DNA of 50,729 bases from Streptacidiphilus anmyonensis (lineage in GTDB: Bacteria; Actinomycetota; Actinomycetes; Streptomycetales; Streptomycetaceae): contig NZ_BBPQ01000051.1 in NCBI RefSeq assembly GCF_000787855.1, positions 1 to 50,729 of the forward strand. Direction: 5' to 3'. Below, piece after piece: positions 36,958-45,248 of this stretch. A program made the position numbers and the translations under genes. The notes beneath the pieces are model-generated. The model worked only from the letters and a program-made list of their open reading frames with translations, was not told the DNA's origin and did no database searches. Each line of letters begins with the position of its first letter. Positions within the stretch are counted from its first letter, which is position 1.

Positions 36958-37013
36958 CCTGTCGGCTCTTTTGACAGGAAGGTTTACTAATCCTGGCTCT
37001 TGACGGCCTGTCA
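36958..37013. promoter_or_regulatory. Repeated CCTGTC/GACAGG sites between the two secreted-protein genes
   Basis: CCTGTC (36958-36963), GACAGG (36973-36978) and CCTGTCA (37007-37013) occur in alternating orientation within 56 bases upstream of the chitinase-like gene. TTGACA (36971-36976) overlaps the second. No DasR-type site was found. Confidence 0.35.
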
Positions 37014-37082
37014 TGACCTCTAGTTGACTCCGTTCCACCCGGCCGCTCCCCCACGTTCCGGCCTCACCCCACGGAGTCCACC

Positions 37083-38498
37083 ATGCGTCTTCGGCATGCC
37101 TGCGCACCGTCCGCCGTACTGCTGACCGCCGCCTCAGCGATGCTGCTCGCCGCGCCGGCGGCCCACGCCGCGGCCAACCCCGGCCCCGGCTTCCCCGCCC
37201 ACTACGCCGCGCCCTACGTGGAGACCTGGAACTCCCCCGGGGCCATCGCGGCGGCCGAGTCGGCGACGGGCCTGAAGTACTACACCCTCGCCTTCGTCAT
37301 CAACGGCAACGGAAGCTGCAACGCCACCTTCAACGGTGACACCGCGATCGACGACGCCGGCTGGACCGGCGCGGTCAACACGCTGCGCGCGTCGGGCGGC
37401 GACGCCATCGCCTCCTTCGGCGGCGCGTCCGGCACCGAGCTCGCCGAGGCGTGCACCTCGGTGTCGGCGCTCCAGGCCCAGTACCAGCGGGTCGTCGACA
37501 CGCTGAACCTGACCCGGATCGACCTCGACGTCGAGGGGTCCACGCTCGACGACACGGCCGCCAACGACCGCCGCAACCAGGCGCTCGCCAACCTCCAGTC
37601 CTACTACGCCTCCCAGGGCCGCACCCTCACCGTCGACTACACGCTGCCCGTGGACACCACGGGCCTCGAATCGAACGCGATCAGCCTGCTCGACAACGCC
37701 GCGAGCCACGGGGTGAACGTCAACCTGGTCAACATCATGACCATGGACTACGGCCCGAACGAGGAGATGGGCCAGGCCGCGATCAGCGCGGCGCAGGGCC
37801 TGCACACCCAGCTCGGACAGATCTGGACCGGCAAGAGCTCGGCCCAACTGTGGGCCATGGAGGGCAACACGCCGATGCTCGGCGTCAACGACTCCACCAA
37901 CGAGGTCTTCACCACCGGCGACGCCTCCTCCCTGGAGAGCTTCGCCCAGGCCAACGGCATCCAGGAGCTCTCCTACTGGTCGCTCGGCCGCGACCAGGCC
38001 TGCGCCTCCGTCGGCACCTACTCCGACACCTGCAGCGGAACCCAGCAGAGCACGTACCAGTTCGCGTCCACCTTCAACGCCCTGACCGGCAGCTCCGGCG
38101 GGGGCGGCGGCAGCCGTACGGGTCAGGTGACGGGGTATCAGGGTCTGTGTCTGGATGACCGGTCGGCGTCGACGGCGAACTTCAACCCGGTGCAGGTGTA
38201 CACCTGCAACGGGACGAGCGCGCAGCAGTGGACTCCTGGTTCGGACGGGACGCTGCGGGTGCTGGGCAAGTGCCTGGACGTGAACGGCGGCGGGACCGCC
38301 GACGGGACGACGGTGGACCTGTACGACTGCAACGGCACGGGTGCGCAGGTGTGGCAGCCGCAGTCGAACGGCTCGCTGCTGAACCCGCAGTCGGGCAAGT
38401 GCCTGGACGACACCAACTGGTCCACCACGCCCGGCACCCAGGCCCAGATCTGGAGCTGCTCCGGCAACGCCAACCAGCAGTGGACCCTCCCCAGCTGA
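37083..38498 (+). CDS. Secreted GH18 chitinase-like protein with CBM13
   Basis: The 471-aa protein has a signal peptide cleaved near AAHAA (residue 30), a GH18-like TIM barrel (about 38-330) with the catalytic DxDxE in RIDLDVEG (D147, D149, E151), MTMDYGPNEE after strand six and ELSYWSLGRD at the end of the barrel, a glycine/serine linker and a C-terminal CBM13 trefoil (348-470). Chitin or a related beta-1,4 aminopolysaccharide is the likely substrate. The CBM13 DNA is identical to that in the divergent gene. The ATG has GGAG seven bases upstream. Confidence 0.9.
   Translation: MRLRHACAPSAVLLTAASAMLLAAPAAHAAANPGPGFPAHYAAPYVETWNSPGAIAAAESATGLKYYTLAFVINGNGSCNATFNGDTAIDDAGWTGAVNTLRASGGDAIASFGGASGTELAEACTSVSALQAQYQRVVDTLNLTRIDLDVEGSTLDDTAANDRRNQALANLQSYYASQGRTLTVDYTLPVDTTGLESNAISLLDNAASHGVNVNLVNIMTMDYGPNEEMGQAAISAAQGLHTQLGQIWTGKSSAQLWAMEGNTPMLGVNDSTNEVFTTGDASSLESFAQANGIQELSYWSLGRDQACASVGTYSDTCSGTQQSTYQFASTFNALTGSSGGGGGSRTGQVTGYQGLCLDDRSASTANFNPVQVYTCNGTSAQQWTPGSDGTLRVLGKCLDVNGGGTADGTTVDLYDCNGTGAQVWQPQSNGSLLNPQSGKCLDDTNWSTTPGTQAQIWSCSGNANQQWTLPS
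38121..38463 (+). repeat. Perfect 343-bp inverted repeat, copy 2 (CBM13)
   Basis: This copy lies in the chitinase-like gene and matches 36340-36682 on the opposite strand base for base. The outer ends of identity fall at domain borders: the linker on one side and the last turn of the trefoil on the other. Confidence 0.97.
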
Positions 38499-38559
38499 AT
38501 CCCGGCCCCCCTTGTCAGGACCACAGCGACACCGCATCGCTTCGTGCAAGACTTGGCAG

Positions 38560-38594
38560 GAACGGCCAGCTGGCACAACCGCGACTGGCCGTTC
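38560..38594. terminator. Bidirectional hairpin terminator
   Basis: GAACGGCCAG (38560-38569) and CTGGCCGTTC (38585-38594) form a perfect 10-bp stem with a 15-base loop between the convergent chitinase-like and STAND ATPase genes. A short TT-rich run follows on the plus strand. Confidence 0.8.
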
Positions 38595-38651
38595 TTGTCG
38601 TGTCTGCCGAGTCCGTACTGAGTCGGGCAGGAGGGGCGATGCACCGGCGCA

Positions 38652-41267
38652 TCAGGTGTCCTGCCGGCGCTCCGCCTCGCCGGCGCGCAGTTCCTCCGCG
38701 AGGGCAGCAAGGCCCCGCAAGGCGTGGCCCAGCCGGATAGGACCGGCCTCACGGTCCGGGTCGGCCTCAGCTGCGGCGTCACAGTCTTCAGCGCGCTGCC
38801 GCAGGGCGGTGATGACGTCGTCGAGGGGACCGGGAAGAGCATCGAAGGCGGGCCGCAGGCGGCCCGGCAGCGAGACGAGATCGGTGGCGGCCCAGCCCAC
38901 CGCCGTGCCCGCGCATGCCTGGACGGCCCGGAACGATTCTCTGTAGAGCGCTTCGGCGTCCCCGGCACGACCCGCCAGCTGGTCGATGAACGCCAGACGG
39001 AACACACTCTGCGACCACCGGGCCGCGTACATGCCCGGATTTGCCTTGGCCAGCCCCCGGAAGAGCGCTGCCGCTTCCTGCAGCACCTGCTCGGCCTCGG
39101 CACGATTCCCGGTGCGCCACAGCAGACGGCCGAGCCCGGCGACCGAGTCGGCGAAGTACTCACCGAATGCCTGGGGAGTCCCCAACCACTGGGCCCGGCG
39201 GAGGCCGACCGCCTCCCGGCTCCGTTCGACGGCCTCCTCCGGTCGCCCGAGGTCGTCCAGTGCGTCGGCCAGGTTCTCCAGTGATCCGGCGAGCTCCGTG
39301 GTCCGACCGGGATGTTCCTCCTCCCAGCGGCGGCACACCGCCACGGCCTCCTCGCCGAGAGAAAGCCGCTCGGCCGGGGGCAGAGCACGTCGTCCGGCTT
39401 GGTTCGCCAGCGAGTAGCCGAGCTGATGTCCGGCGCGACCGTCGGGGTCACCTCCCACCTCGATCAGCCTCCGCAGGATGCCGATGGCCTCGCGGGTGTG
39501 CGGCAGAGCGTCGGCGTGCCGTCCCCTGAGCTCCAGGTCGATGCCGAGCCGGTCCAGGCTCTGCGCCAGCCTGAGCTGGTACAGGTGACGGTCGTCGCCG
39601 CTGCTGCCCGCGACCAGCTCCCGGTAGAGCGCCACGGCCTCGGTCGCGGGCCGTATCGCCGCCTGCCACAGACCGGCGCAGCCCAGCCGGTAGCTGACGT
39701 GTCCTTCGATCCAGGCTCGATCCGCGGTACTCCCGGCCGCCGCGAGCTGTTCGGATTCGGTCGCCAGCATCAGTGCGGCCACACCGAGATCAAGGTCGCT
39801 GTCGCGGCCGACGCCGATGCTCACGGCGACCTCCAGCAAGGTCTCCTCGTCGATACCGGGCAACGCGGGCAGTTGCGCGAGCGCCGCTCCCCCGGCGGCC
39901 GTGGCCAGCTGCGGGCTCGAGCGCAGGAGGCCCGACAGGTGCTCCGCTCCGACGTGCGGCCAGCGGCTTGCGGTTTCGAAGAGCACCGCGCAGGCATGCC
40001 GCATCCACGAAGGCACCGGCTCCTCGGGTGCCTGCGTCAGAAGCCGGCGCAGGCACCCACTGGTCCACGGATCCGGTGCGTGAGCCGAGGTATGACCGGG
40101 CATGCTCAGCGCCACGAAGTCCTCACCCAGCCGGTCCGGATAGACGGGCTCCAGATAGCCGTCGTCGGTCCCGGAGGGGTAGACCAGGGAGTGCGCCTTG
40201 AGCAGGCTCCCGACCGGCAGCGCGGACTCGACACCCACGCGGGCCAGCACGGCTCCCGCCTCCTCATAGGACAGCCGGCCCACGAGCGTGGCGACGTAAG
40301 CGATCTGCGCCATCTCGTCCGCGTTGGCGACCACGCGGCCGCTGCCCTCGGCATGCGCCTCCTCCCAGAAGGCGCGTTCCCGGTCGAGCAGGTAGGCCGA
40401 CAGCTGAGCCGGGTCGGCAGGCGGCCGCTGCCCACGCCGGTGCGCGTCGACCGCGACAAGGGCTGCCATATGGACCGTGAGCATCAGGTTGTAGCGCTCG
40501 TCGTCCAGGTCGCCCGGGACGGGGACGGCCTCTGGATCTGTCACGCTCAGTTCCCTGGCGAACCCGTCCCGCGCCGCGAGGAACGCGTCCCGTCGGCCGC
40601 CCTCCCGGCCCCCGACGAGAGCCGGCAGCGCCCGCTGGTCGACGGCGAAGCCGCAGTCACGCAGGGTGTGGCGTGTCGGGTCCCACCACCCGGCCGCCGC
40701 GCGGGCTACCAGCAGCAGCCGCAACCGCCCCGGGAAACGAGCGGTCAGATCGCTGATGATCTCCTTGATCCGGCTGTGGGACCAGCGCTCGGTGTAGTCG
40801 ACGATCACCAATGTGCCGTGTCCGGGCTCGGGTCGCGGTGGCGCGGCTGCACCGTCCCCGGCACGACCGGCGCGGTCGGTCACCCGCCAACTGGACCAGG
40901 CGTCGTCCAGTTGCGCGGCCAGGTGCAGCGCGAGCCGCGTCTTGCCCTGGCCTCCCGGGCCGTGGACCAGTCGAGCCGCCCGATGGGGGGCCGACTCGGT
41001 ACACCAGGTCAGGAGTTCCGCGAGCTCCTGCTCGCGCCCGGTGAACGGGACGATCCGGTGCTCGATCTGGTGCTCGGCCAGCAGAAGGCTGCTGGGCGTG
41101 TCCGGCCAGGGCCCGCCCTCCGACCGGCCGGGACGGCTCGTGCCGACCCGGGTGACGAAGTAGCCGACCGGTGCCTCGTAGGAGTTGACGATGGTGTTCT
41201 TCGCGTCCGGACCCGTGGAGATGATGCCGTAGTTGGAGCCGGCGACATGGACCGTGGGCTCGCCCAT
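38652..41267 (-). CDS. STAND/NLR-like ATPase with TPR repeats and N-terminal GIISTG motif
   Basis: The 871-aa protein opens with a short motif, AGSNYGIISTGPDAKN (residues 9-24), then an NTPase of the STAND type: Walker A GPGGQGKT (103-110) and Walker B LVIVDY with D157, a winged-helix-like middle part, and a C-terminal array of helical TPR-like repeats (about 510-830, for example ADALPHTREAIGILRRLIE and EEAVERSREAVGLRR). This is the build of bacterial NLR-like sensors, where the repeats detect a trigger and the ATPase oligomerises. The ATG overlaps by one base the stop of the small membrane protein (TGATG), which bears two copies of the same motif. Confidence 0.88.
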   Translation of the reverse strand: MGEPTVHVAGSNYGIISTGPDAKNTIVNSYEAPVGYFVTRVGTSRPGRSEGGPWPDTPSSLLLAEHQIEHRIVPFTGREQELAELLTWCTESAPHRAARLVHGPGGQGKTRLALHLAAQLDDAWSSWRVTDRAGRAGDGAAAPPRPEPGHGTLVIVDYTERWSHSRIKEIISDLTARFPGRLRLLLVARAAAGWWDPTRHTLRDCGFAVDQRALPALVGGREGGRRDAFLAARDGFARELSVTDPEAVPVPGDLDDERYNLMLTVHMAALVAVDAHRRGQRPPADPAQLSAYLLDRERAFWEEAHAEGSGRVVANADEMAQIAYVATLVGRLSYEEAGAVLARVGVESALPVGSLLKAHSLVYPSGTDDGYLEPVYPDRLGEDFVALSMPGHTSAHAPDPWTSGCLRRLLTQAPEEPVPSWMRHACAVLFETASRWPHVGAEHLSGLLRSSPQLATAAGGAALAQLPALPGIDEETLLEVAVSIGVGRDSDLDLGVAALMLATESEQLAAAGSTADRAWIEGHVSYRLGCAGLWQAAIRPATEAVALYRELVAGSSGDDRHLYQLRLAQSLDRLGIDLELRGRHADALPHTREAIGILRRLIEVGGDPDGRAGHQLGYSLANQAGRRALPPAERLSLGEEAVAVCRRWEEEHPGRTTELAGSLENLADALDDLGRPEEAVERSREAVGLRRAQWLGTPQAFGEYFADSVAGLGRLLWRTGNRAEAEQVLQEAAALFRGLAKANPGMYAARWSQSVFRLAFIDQLAGRAGDAEALYRESFRAVQACAGTAVGWAATDLVSLPGRLRPAFDALPGPLDDVITALRQRAEDCDAAAEADPDREAGPIRLGHALRGLAALAEELRAGEAERRQDT

Positions 41268-41722
41268 CAGGGGCGTCTCTGGACGTTTTTGCTGCGGTCG
41301 CCGGTACTGATGATCCCGTCATTCCTCCCGCCGACGCGCACGGACCTCGACCTGGCGGATCCCTCGGCCAGCGGGGCGGCGCCAGCCGGGCCGGTGTCCG
41401 GGGGCAGCGGGCCCTCCCCCTGATAGCTCAGCGATCCGCTTCCGGTGGCGATGATGCCGTGGTTGGGTCCCGTCACCGCGACGTCATCGGTGGCCACCGG
41501 TTCCGACCCCCCACTGTCGGTGGTGGTCGTGGCCCATTTCTTCCCCCACAGGGCGACCAGGGCAGCGACCGCGGTACCGGCTCCGGTGCCGACCAGGACG
41601 CGCAGGTCGAGCGGGCCGAGCACATCGCCAGGGATCGTCACCGTCACCGCCCAGGTGACTCCCAGAAAGGCGGCCAGGGTCAGCAGACCCGCCGCCCACC
41701 AGCGCAACCCCGAACGGTTCAT
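41267..41722 (-). CDS. Small two-TM protein with two C-terminal GIISTG motifs
   Basis: The 151-aa protein has two membrane helices (about residues 9-29 and 42-60) separated by a short loop, positive charges on the N-terminal side and after the second helix (KKW), so both ends should face the cytoplasm. The 90-residue tail is polar and carries TGPNHGIIATGSGS (84-97) and GGRNDGIISTGDRSKN (131-146). No catalytic motif is visible. I infer an effector or anchor for the coupled STAND ATPase, recruited by motif-motif contacts. The ATG at 41722 follows GAGGAGGCGGA; an upstream in-frame start has no comparable site. Confidence 0.75.
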   Translation of the reverse strand: MNRSGLRWWAAGLLTLAAFLGVTWAVTVTIPGDVLGPLDLRVLVGTGAGTAVAALVALWGKKWATTTTDSGGSEPVATDDVAVTGPNHGIIATGSGSLSYQGEGPLPPDTGPAGAAPLAEGSARSRSVRVGGRNDGIISTGDRSKNVQRRP

Positions 41723-41901
41723 TCCGCCTCCTCGCCCAGGCGTCCCGATCGGGTCCATTGTCCCACTATTGCCGCGTTGTGACGCCCCGTCGGCTGAGAT
41801 CCGGAGGGTTGCCGCGCCGCAAGCACGCGTCACGGCCCGGACGCCTGCACGGCGGGGAAGGCATGACGGCCGTGGAGGTCAGGCGGGTGACGACTGAGCG
41901 G

Positions 41902-43590
41902 TCAGCCGGCCGTCAGGACGTCGCGGGCGACGTAGCCGGCGGAGAGGACGCCCTCCTTGCCGCCGATGACGAGCGCGTCGACGGCGAGGTGGTTGGTGGT
42001 GTCGTACGCGGCGAACCAGCCGTTCGTGCTGGTCGCCGTCTCCGCCGTGCCGGTCTTCGCGCCGCCGTGGATGCCGGTCATGCGGGGCTGGGCGGTGCCG
42101 TAGGAGGCGGTGGCCGTGACGACCATCATCTGGCGCAGCTCGGCCGCGGTGGTCGCGGAGATCGGGCTGGCCGCCGTCTGCTGCGGCAGGCCGGGGACGA
42201 TGATCGGCTGGTGGAACGCGCCGTCGGCGATGGTCGCGGCGACGGAGGCCATGGCGAGGGTGTTCATCGTCACCTGGCCCTGGCCGATGGACTGGGCCGC
42301 GATCTGGTTCGTGCTGCCCTTCTCGTCGGGCACGCTGCCGTCGGTGGTGGGCACGCCGATGTTCCAGTCGCCGATGCCGAAGACGTCGCGGGCCTCCGCG
42401 CGCAGGTCGCCGGAGTGCAGCTTCGCGGTGGCCGCGTCGATGAACCCGGTGTTGCAGGAGATCGCGAAGTCCTTGGTGAGGTCGGCGTTCGGGTCGCTCT
42501 CGTTCTGGAAGTTGTGGAAGGTCTGGCCGTTGATCACGGTCTGCTTGACGCAGGCCGACTTGTCGGAGGGGCGCATCCCCGACTTGTCGAACAGCGCGGC
42601 CGACGTGATCATCTTCATCGTGGAGCCGGGCGCCGCCGCGCCGTTGAACGCCGCGTCGCCGCCCCGGAAGGCCATGGCCCGGATCTCGCCGGTGGTGTAG
42701 TCGATCGCCACCACGTCCGAGGGCATGGTGCCGATGTGGGAGTCCTTGACCGCCTTCTCGGCCGCCGTCTCCAGGCCGGCGTCGAGGGTCGTCCGGATGG
42801 AGCCGGCGACCGCGGGCTGGACGACGTGCAGCACCTTGACGGTCTTGCCGTCGGCGTCGGCGATCTCGACGCCCTGACCCTTGGCGCGCGTGGCCTTGCC
42901 CGCGTAGCGGGTCTGGAGCTCGCTGATGACGCCGGCCAGGGAGGGGTAGGCCTTGGCGGTCAGGGCGGCGCCGTGCCGGTCGACGACCTTCGCGCTGGTG
43001 GCCGGGATGCTGCCGAAGGCAAGCGTCTGGCCCGGCTTCAGGCCGGTGTAGAGCACCGAGGGCGCCCAGTGGACCTCCGGCTTGCCGTCGACGACCAGCA
43101 CGTCGGCGGAGCCGGCGTAGCCGAAGCTCCCGCCGCCGCTGAGCGTCGCGGTGGTGTGGAAGGTGGTGCTCAGCGCGTGGGGCACGGCCGGGTCGGCCGC
43201 GCCCGCGGCCAGGCCGGTGAAGGCGATCTTGGACGCGTGCAGCCCGGAGGCGAACGTGCCGAGCGCCGTCTGCGCGGACGCGGGCTGGTCGGTGGCCTGC
43301 GCGGCCCCGTTCAGGTCCGCTCCCGCCCAGGAGGCGAGGAAGTGCTGCGTCGCGGCCGCGGCCTGCGCGGCGGTCGGCGTGGTGATGACGGGCACGTGCG
43401 CCTGGGCGTCGGGCTTGGCCGGAGACTTCGCGGACTCCGCGTAGGCGTAGACGGCCACGCCGCCGGCCCCGACCAGGGCCACCCCGGCCACCCCGGCGAT
43501 CAGCCACTTCCGGCTGCGGCCCGGGGGCGTGGGCGCGTTCCCGAGGGGATCGTTCCCCGACCACGTGGGCATGTCGAGGTCGCGCTGCAT
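41902..43590 (-). CDS. Class B penicillin-binding protein (transpeptidase)
   Basis: The 562-aa protein has a membrane anchor (WLIAGVAGVALVGAGGVAVYA), an NTF2-like MecA_N domain, a dimerisation region and a transpeptidase domain with S323 in STMK, SCN in AISCNTGF and KTG in GAKTGTAE. It should cross-link peptidoglycan in the outer face of the membrane. The MecA-like N-terminal domain is usual for streptomycete paralogues of PbpA/PBP2 outside the division cluster. The ATG at 43590 has GGGGAGA upstream. An ECF-like promoter motif precedes it. Confidence 0.92.
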   Translation of the reverse strand: MQRDLDMPTWSGNDPLGNAPTPPGRSRKWLIAGVAGVALVGAGGVAVYAYAESAKSPAKPDAQAHVPVITTPTAAQAAAATQHFLASWAGADLNGAAQATDQPASAQTALGTFASGLHASKIAFTGLAAGAADPAVPHALSTTFHTTATLSGGGSFGYAGSADVLVVDGKPEVHWAPSVLYTGLKPGQTLAFGSIPATSAKVVDRHGAALTAKAYPSLAGVISELQTRYAGKATRAKGQGVEIADADGKTVKVLHVVQPAVAGSIRTTLDAGLETAAEKAVKDSHIGTMPSDVVAIDYTTGEIRAMAFRGGDAAFNGAAAPGSTMKMITSAALFDKSGMRPSDKSACVKQTVINGQTFHNFQNESDPNADLTKDFAISCNTGFIDAATAKLHSGDLRAEARDVFGIGDWNIGVPTTDGSVPDEKGSTNQIAAQSIGQGQVTMNTLAMASVAATIADGAFHQPIIVPGLPQQTAASPISATTAAELRQMMVVTATASYGTAQPRMTGIHGGAKTGTAETATSTNGWFAAYDTTNHLAVDALVIGGKEGVLSAGYVARDVLTAG

Positions 43591-43638
43591 GATCTCCCCG
43601 GGGAACTGGACGAAACGGACGGCAAGGAGATCGTATGT

Positions 43639-43662
43639 GACCTTCGGGAACGTTCCGGTTCC
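43639..43662 (-). promoter_or_regulatory. Possible ECF (SigE-like) promoter
   Basis: On the minus strand GGAACC (43662-43657) is followed 16 bases later by GTC (43641-43639), the spacing of cell-envelope-stress promoters. A GGAACGTTCC palindrome lies inside the spacer. Confidence 0.35.
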
Positions 43663-43773
43663 GCCCCCGCCTTGTAGACGTTCTGTTACATCCCGCACCA
43701 CCTGCGTGGTCGGCGGGAGGCGCACGAACGTCCGAACGTCAGAACGCCGTACGGGCGTTGGCCCTGCGGCGGC

Positions 43774-43998
43774 TCAGTCGGCCCGGCTCCCCGCCGCCGT
43801 GAGGGCGGCGAGAGCCGAGGCCTCCATCTCCTGCATCCGGCGCTCCAGTCCGGCCAACTCCCAGCGCAGGTGCTGGGTGTAGGCCGGACGGAGGTAGAAG
43901 ATCTCCCCGCGCAGATGGGCGGCACGAGCCTTCAGCCGGGCCATCTCGGGCGGGACGGGGAGCTTCGAACGTCGGCGGAGGATGGTTGTCAAGCGCAT
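43774..43998 (-). CDS. Small basic coiled-coil protein
   Basis: The 74-aa protein starts MRLTTILRRRSKLPVPPEMA and is mostly one long charged helix (RLKARAAHLRGEIF, QHLRWELAGLERRMQEMEA) with heptad-like leucine spacing. I do not recognise a family. The ATG at 43998 is preceded by TAGTCT ending six bases before it, without a Shine-Dalgarno site, as for a leaderless gene. Confidence 0.5.
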   Translation of the reverse strand: MRLTTILRRRSKLPVPPEMARLKARAAHLRGEIFYLRPAYTQHLRWELAGLERRMQEMEASALAALTAAGSRAD

Positions 43999-44092
43999 CA
44001 AACCAGACTAAACGCCCGGATGCACCCGATCTTCACCGGGTCGCGTGACCGTGCTCACGCGTGCTCAGGCGGGCTCACTCCCTCACGCGGGC

Positions 44093-44323
44093 TCATGTCC
44101 GGTAGCGGTAGAGGATCCGGCCGCGGGTGAGGTCGTAGGGGCTGAGCTCCACGAGCACCCGGTCCTGCGGAAGGATCTTGATGTAGTTCTTCCGGATCTT
44201 CCCGCTGATGTGGGCGAGCACCTTGTGCCCGTTCTGCAGCTCCACCGTGAAGTTGGCGTTGCGCAGGCATTCGGTGACGATGCCCTCGATTTCGATGCCG
44301 TTCGATGTCTTCGGCAAGTTCAC
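44093..44323 (-). CDS. infA: Translation initiation factor IF-1 paralogue
   Basis: The 76-aa protein is a full IF-1 S1-type OB fold ([56 protein letters not shown]). It differs from the usual streptomycete IF-1, which starts MAKKQGAIEIEG and sits in the ribosomal-protein cluster, in its MNLPKTSNG start, the LRNANF core and a longer C-terminal tail. No ribosomal-protein genes are nearby, so this is very likely a second copy. The start is GTG. It follows the GNAT gene by 57 bases on the same strand. Confidence 0.9.
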   Translation of the reverse strand: MNLPKTSNGIEIEGIVTECLRNANFTVELQNGHKVLAHISGKIRKNYIKILPQDRVLVELSPYDLTRGRILYRYRT

Positions 44324-44366
44324 TCTTTCGTCGATGGTGATGATGATGACGGTCGTGCGAGAGTCC

Positions 44367-44381
44367 AGCCGCTCAGCGGCT
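44367..44381 (-). promoter_or_regulatory. Hairpin between the GNAT and IF-1 genes
   Basis: AGCCGCT and AGCGGCT flank a single base (44367-44381), giving a tight hairpin that overlaps the GNAT stop codon. It could attenuate or process the transcript before the IF-1 gene. Confidence 0.4.
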
Positions 44382-45187
44382 CAGCTGCGCACCAACTCCA
44401 AAAGCCCGCTTCGGCGCTGGGCGCCGAGGCTCTGGAAGAGGCGCAGGGCCGGGGAGTTGGACTCGTCCACCTCGGCCCCGGCCACCTCGACGCCGCTTCG
44501 GTGCAGCGCGCCCAGGACGTCGGCGAGCAGGGCGCGGGCGATGCCCCGGCGCTGGTAGGCGGCGAGGACGGCGACCAGCCCGATCCGCGCCTGGCGCCGC
44601 CGGGGCACCACCCGGACCAGCCCCACGTAGCGGCCGTCCGCCTCCGCCACCGCGTACCTGGACGGGTCCACGACGGTGACCCCTTCCGGTCGCGGCAACA
44701 CCTCGGCCGGCATGGCCGCCCAGCCGAGGCCGGCCTCGACCTCGGCGCGCACGGCCTGGTCCAGCGTGCGCAGCGGGCCCTCCTGGGCCCGGCCGAGCGG
44801 CACGACCCTCACGTCGGACGGCGGCAGAACCGCGTCGAGCCCGGTGACCCGGGGATCGGTGGGCAAGGCGTACTCCGCCTCGCGGCGGGCGACCGTGAAG
44901 CCGGCCCGCTCCCAGGCGGCCTTCGTGTCCGGATCGGCCTCGTGGACCACCGCGTGCAGCGGCCTCGGCAGCTCCGCCAGCATGGCCGCGGCCAGGCGGT
45001 CGAAGACCTCCACCTGCCAGCTGTCGATGCTGACGAACAACCGCCCGTCGGGCCTGCGCGACACGTCGCCGCGCCCGAGTTCGAAGCCGTCGTCGTGGGC
45101 GAGCCACTGGGATTCCCCGGCCCGCGTGATCGTCACGGGGCGACTGCCCGTGCCCGTGGAGGAAGCAGAGAACGGTGATGGGTTCAT
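44381..45187 (-). CDS. GNAT-family acetyltransferase
   Basis: The 268-aa protein has a C-terminal GNAT domain (residues about 125-268) with the acetyl-CoA loop in LAAYQRRGIARALLADVL and NSPALRLFQSLGAQRR at the end. The N-terminal half (FVSIDSWQVEVFDRLAAAML, VVHEADPDTKAAWERAGF) looks like a second, degenerate GNAT fold. The substrate is unknown; antibiotic or protein N-acetylation are possible. The ATG at 45187 has AAGGGG seven bases upstream, directly abutting a hairpin arm. A 17-codon leader ORF with an ideal ribosome-binding site precedes it, and the IF-1 paralogue follows. Confidence 0.85.
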   Translation of the reverse strand: MNPSPFSASSTGTGSRPVTITRAGESQWLAHDDGFELGRGDVSRRPDGRLFVSIDSWQVEVFDRLAAAMLAELPRPLHAVVHEADPDTKAAWERAGFTVARREAEYALPTDPRVTGLDAVLPPSDVRVVPLGRAQEGPLRTLDQAVRAEVEAGLGWAAMPAEVLPRPEGVTVVDPSRYAVAEADGRYVGLVRVVPRRRQARIGLVAVLAAYQRRGIARALLADVLGALHRSGVEVAGAEVDESNSPALRLFQSLGAQRRSGLLELVRS

Positions 45188-45204
45188 GGCGTATCCCCTT
45201 TGCA

Positions 45205-45233
45205 GAGTGCCTCGATGTCGAAGGACGGCACTC
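45205..45233 (-). promoter_or_regulatory. Hairpin between the leader ORF and the GNAT ribosome-binding site
   Basis: GAGTGCC (45227-45233 on the minus strand) pairs with GGCACTC (45205-45211) over seven bases around a 15-base loop. The 3' arm ends four bases before the AAGGGG ribosome-binding site. Leader translation could reshape it. Confidence 0.5.
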
Positions 45234-45248
45234 CCGAGGACGCCTACG

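Noticed and set aside
34652-38498. Inverted repeat considered as the ends of a transposon
   Set aside because: The repeats are coding CBM13 segments inside genes; there is no transposase or target-site duplication.
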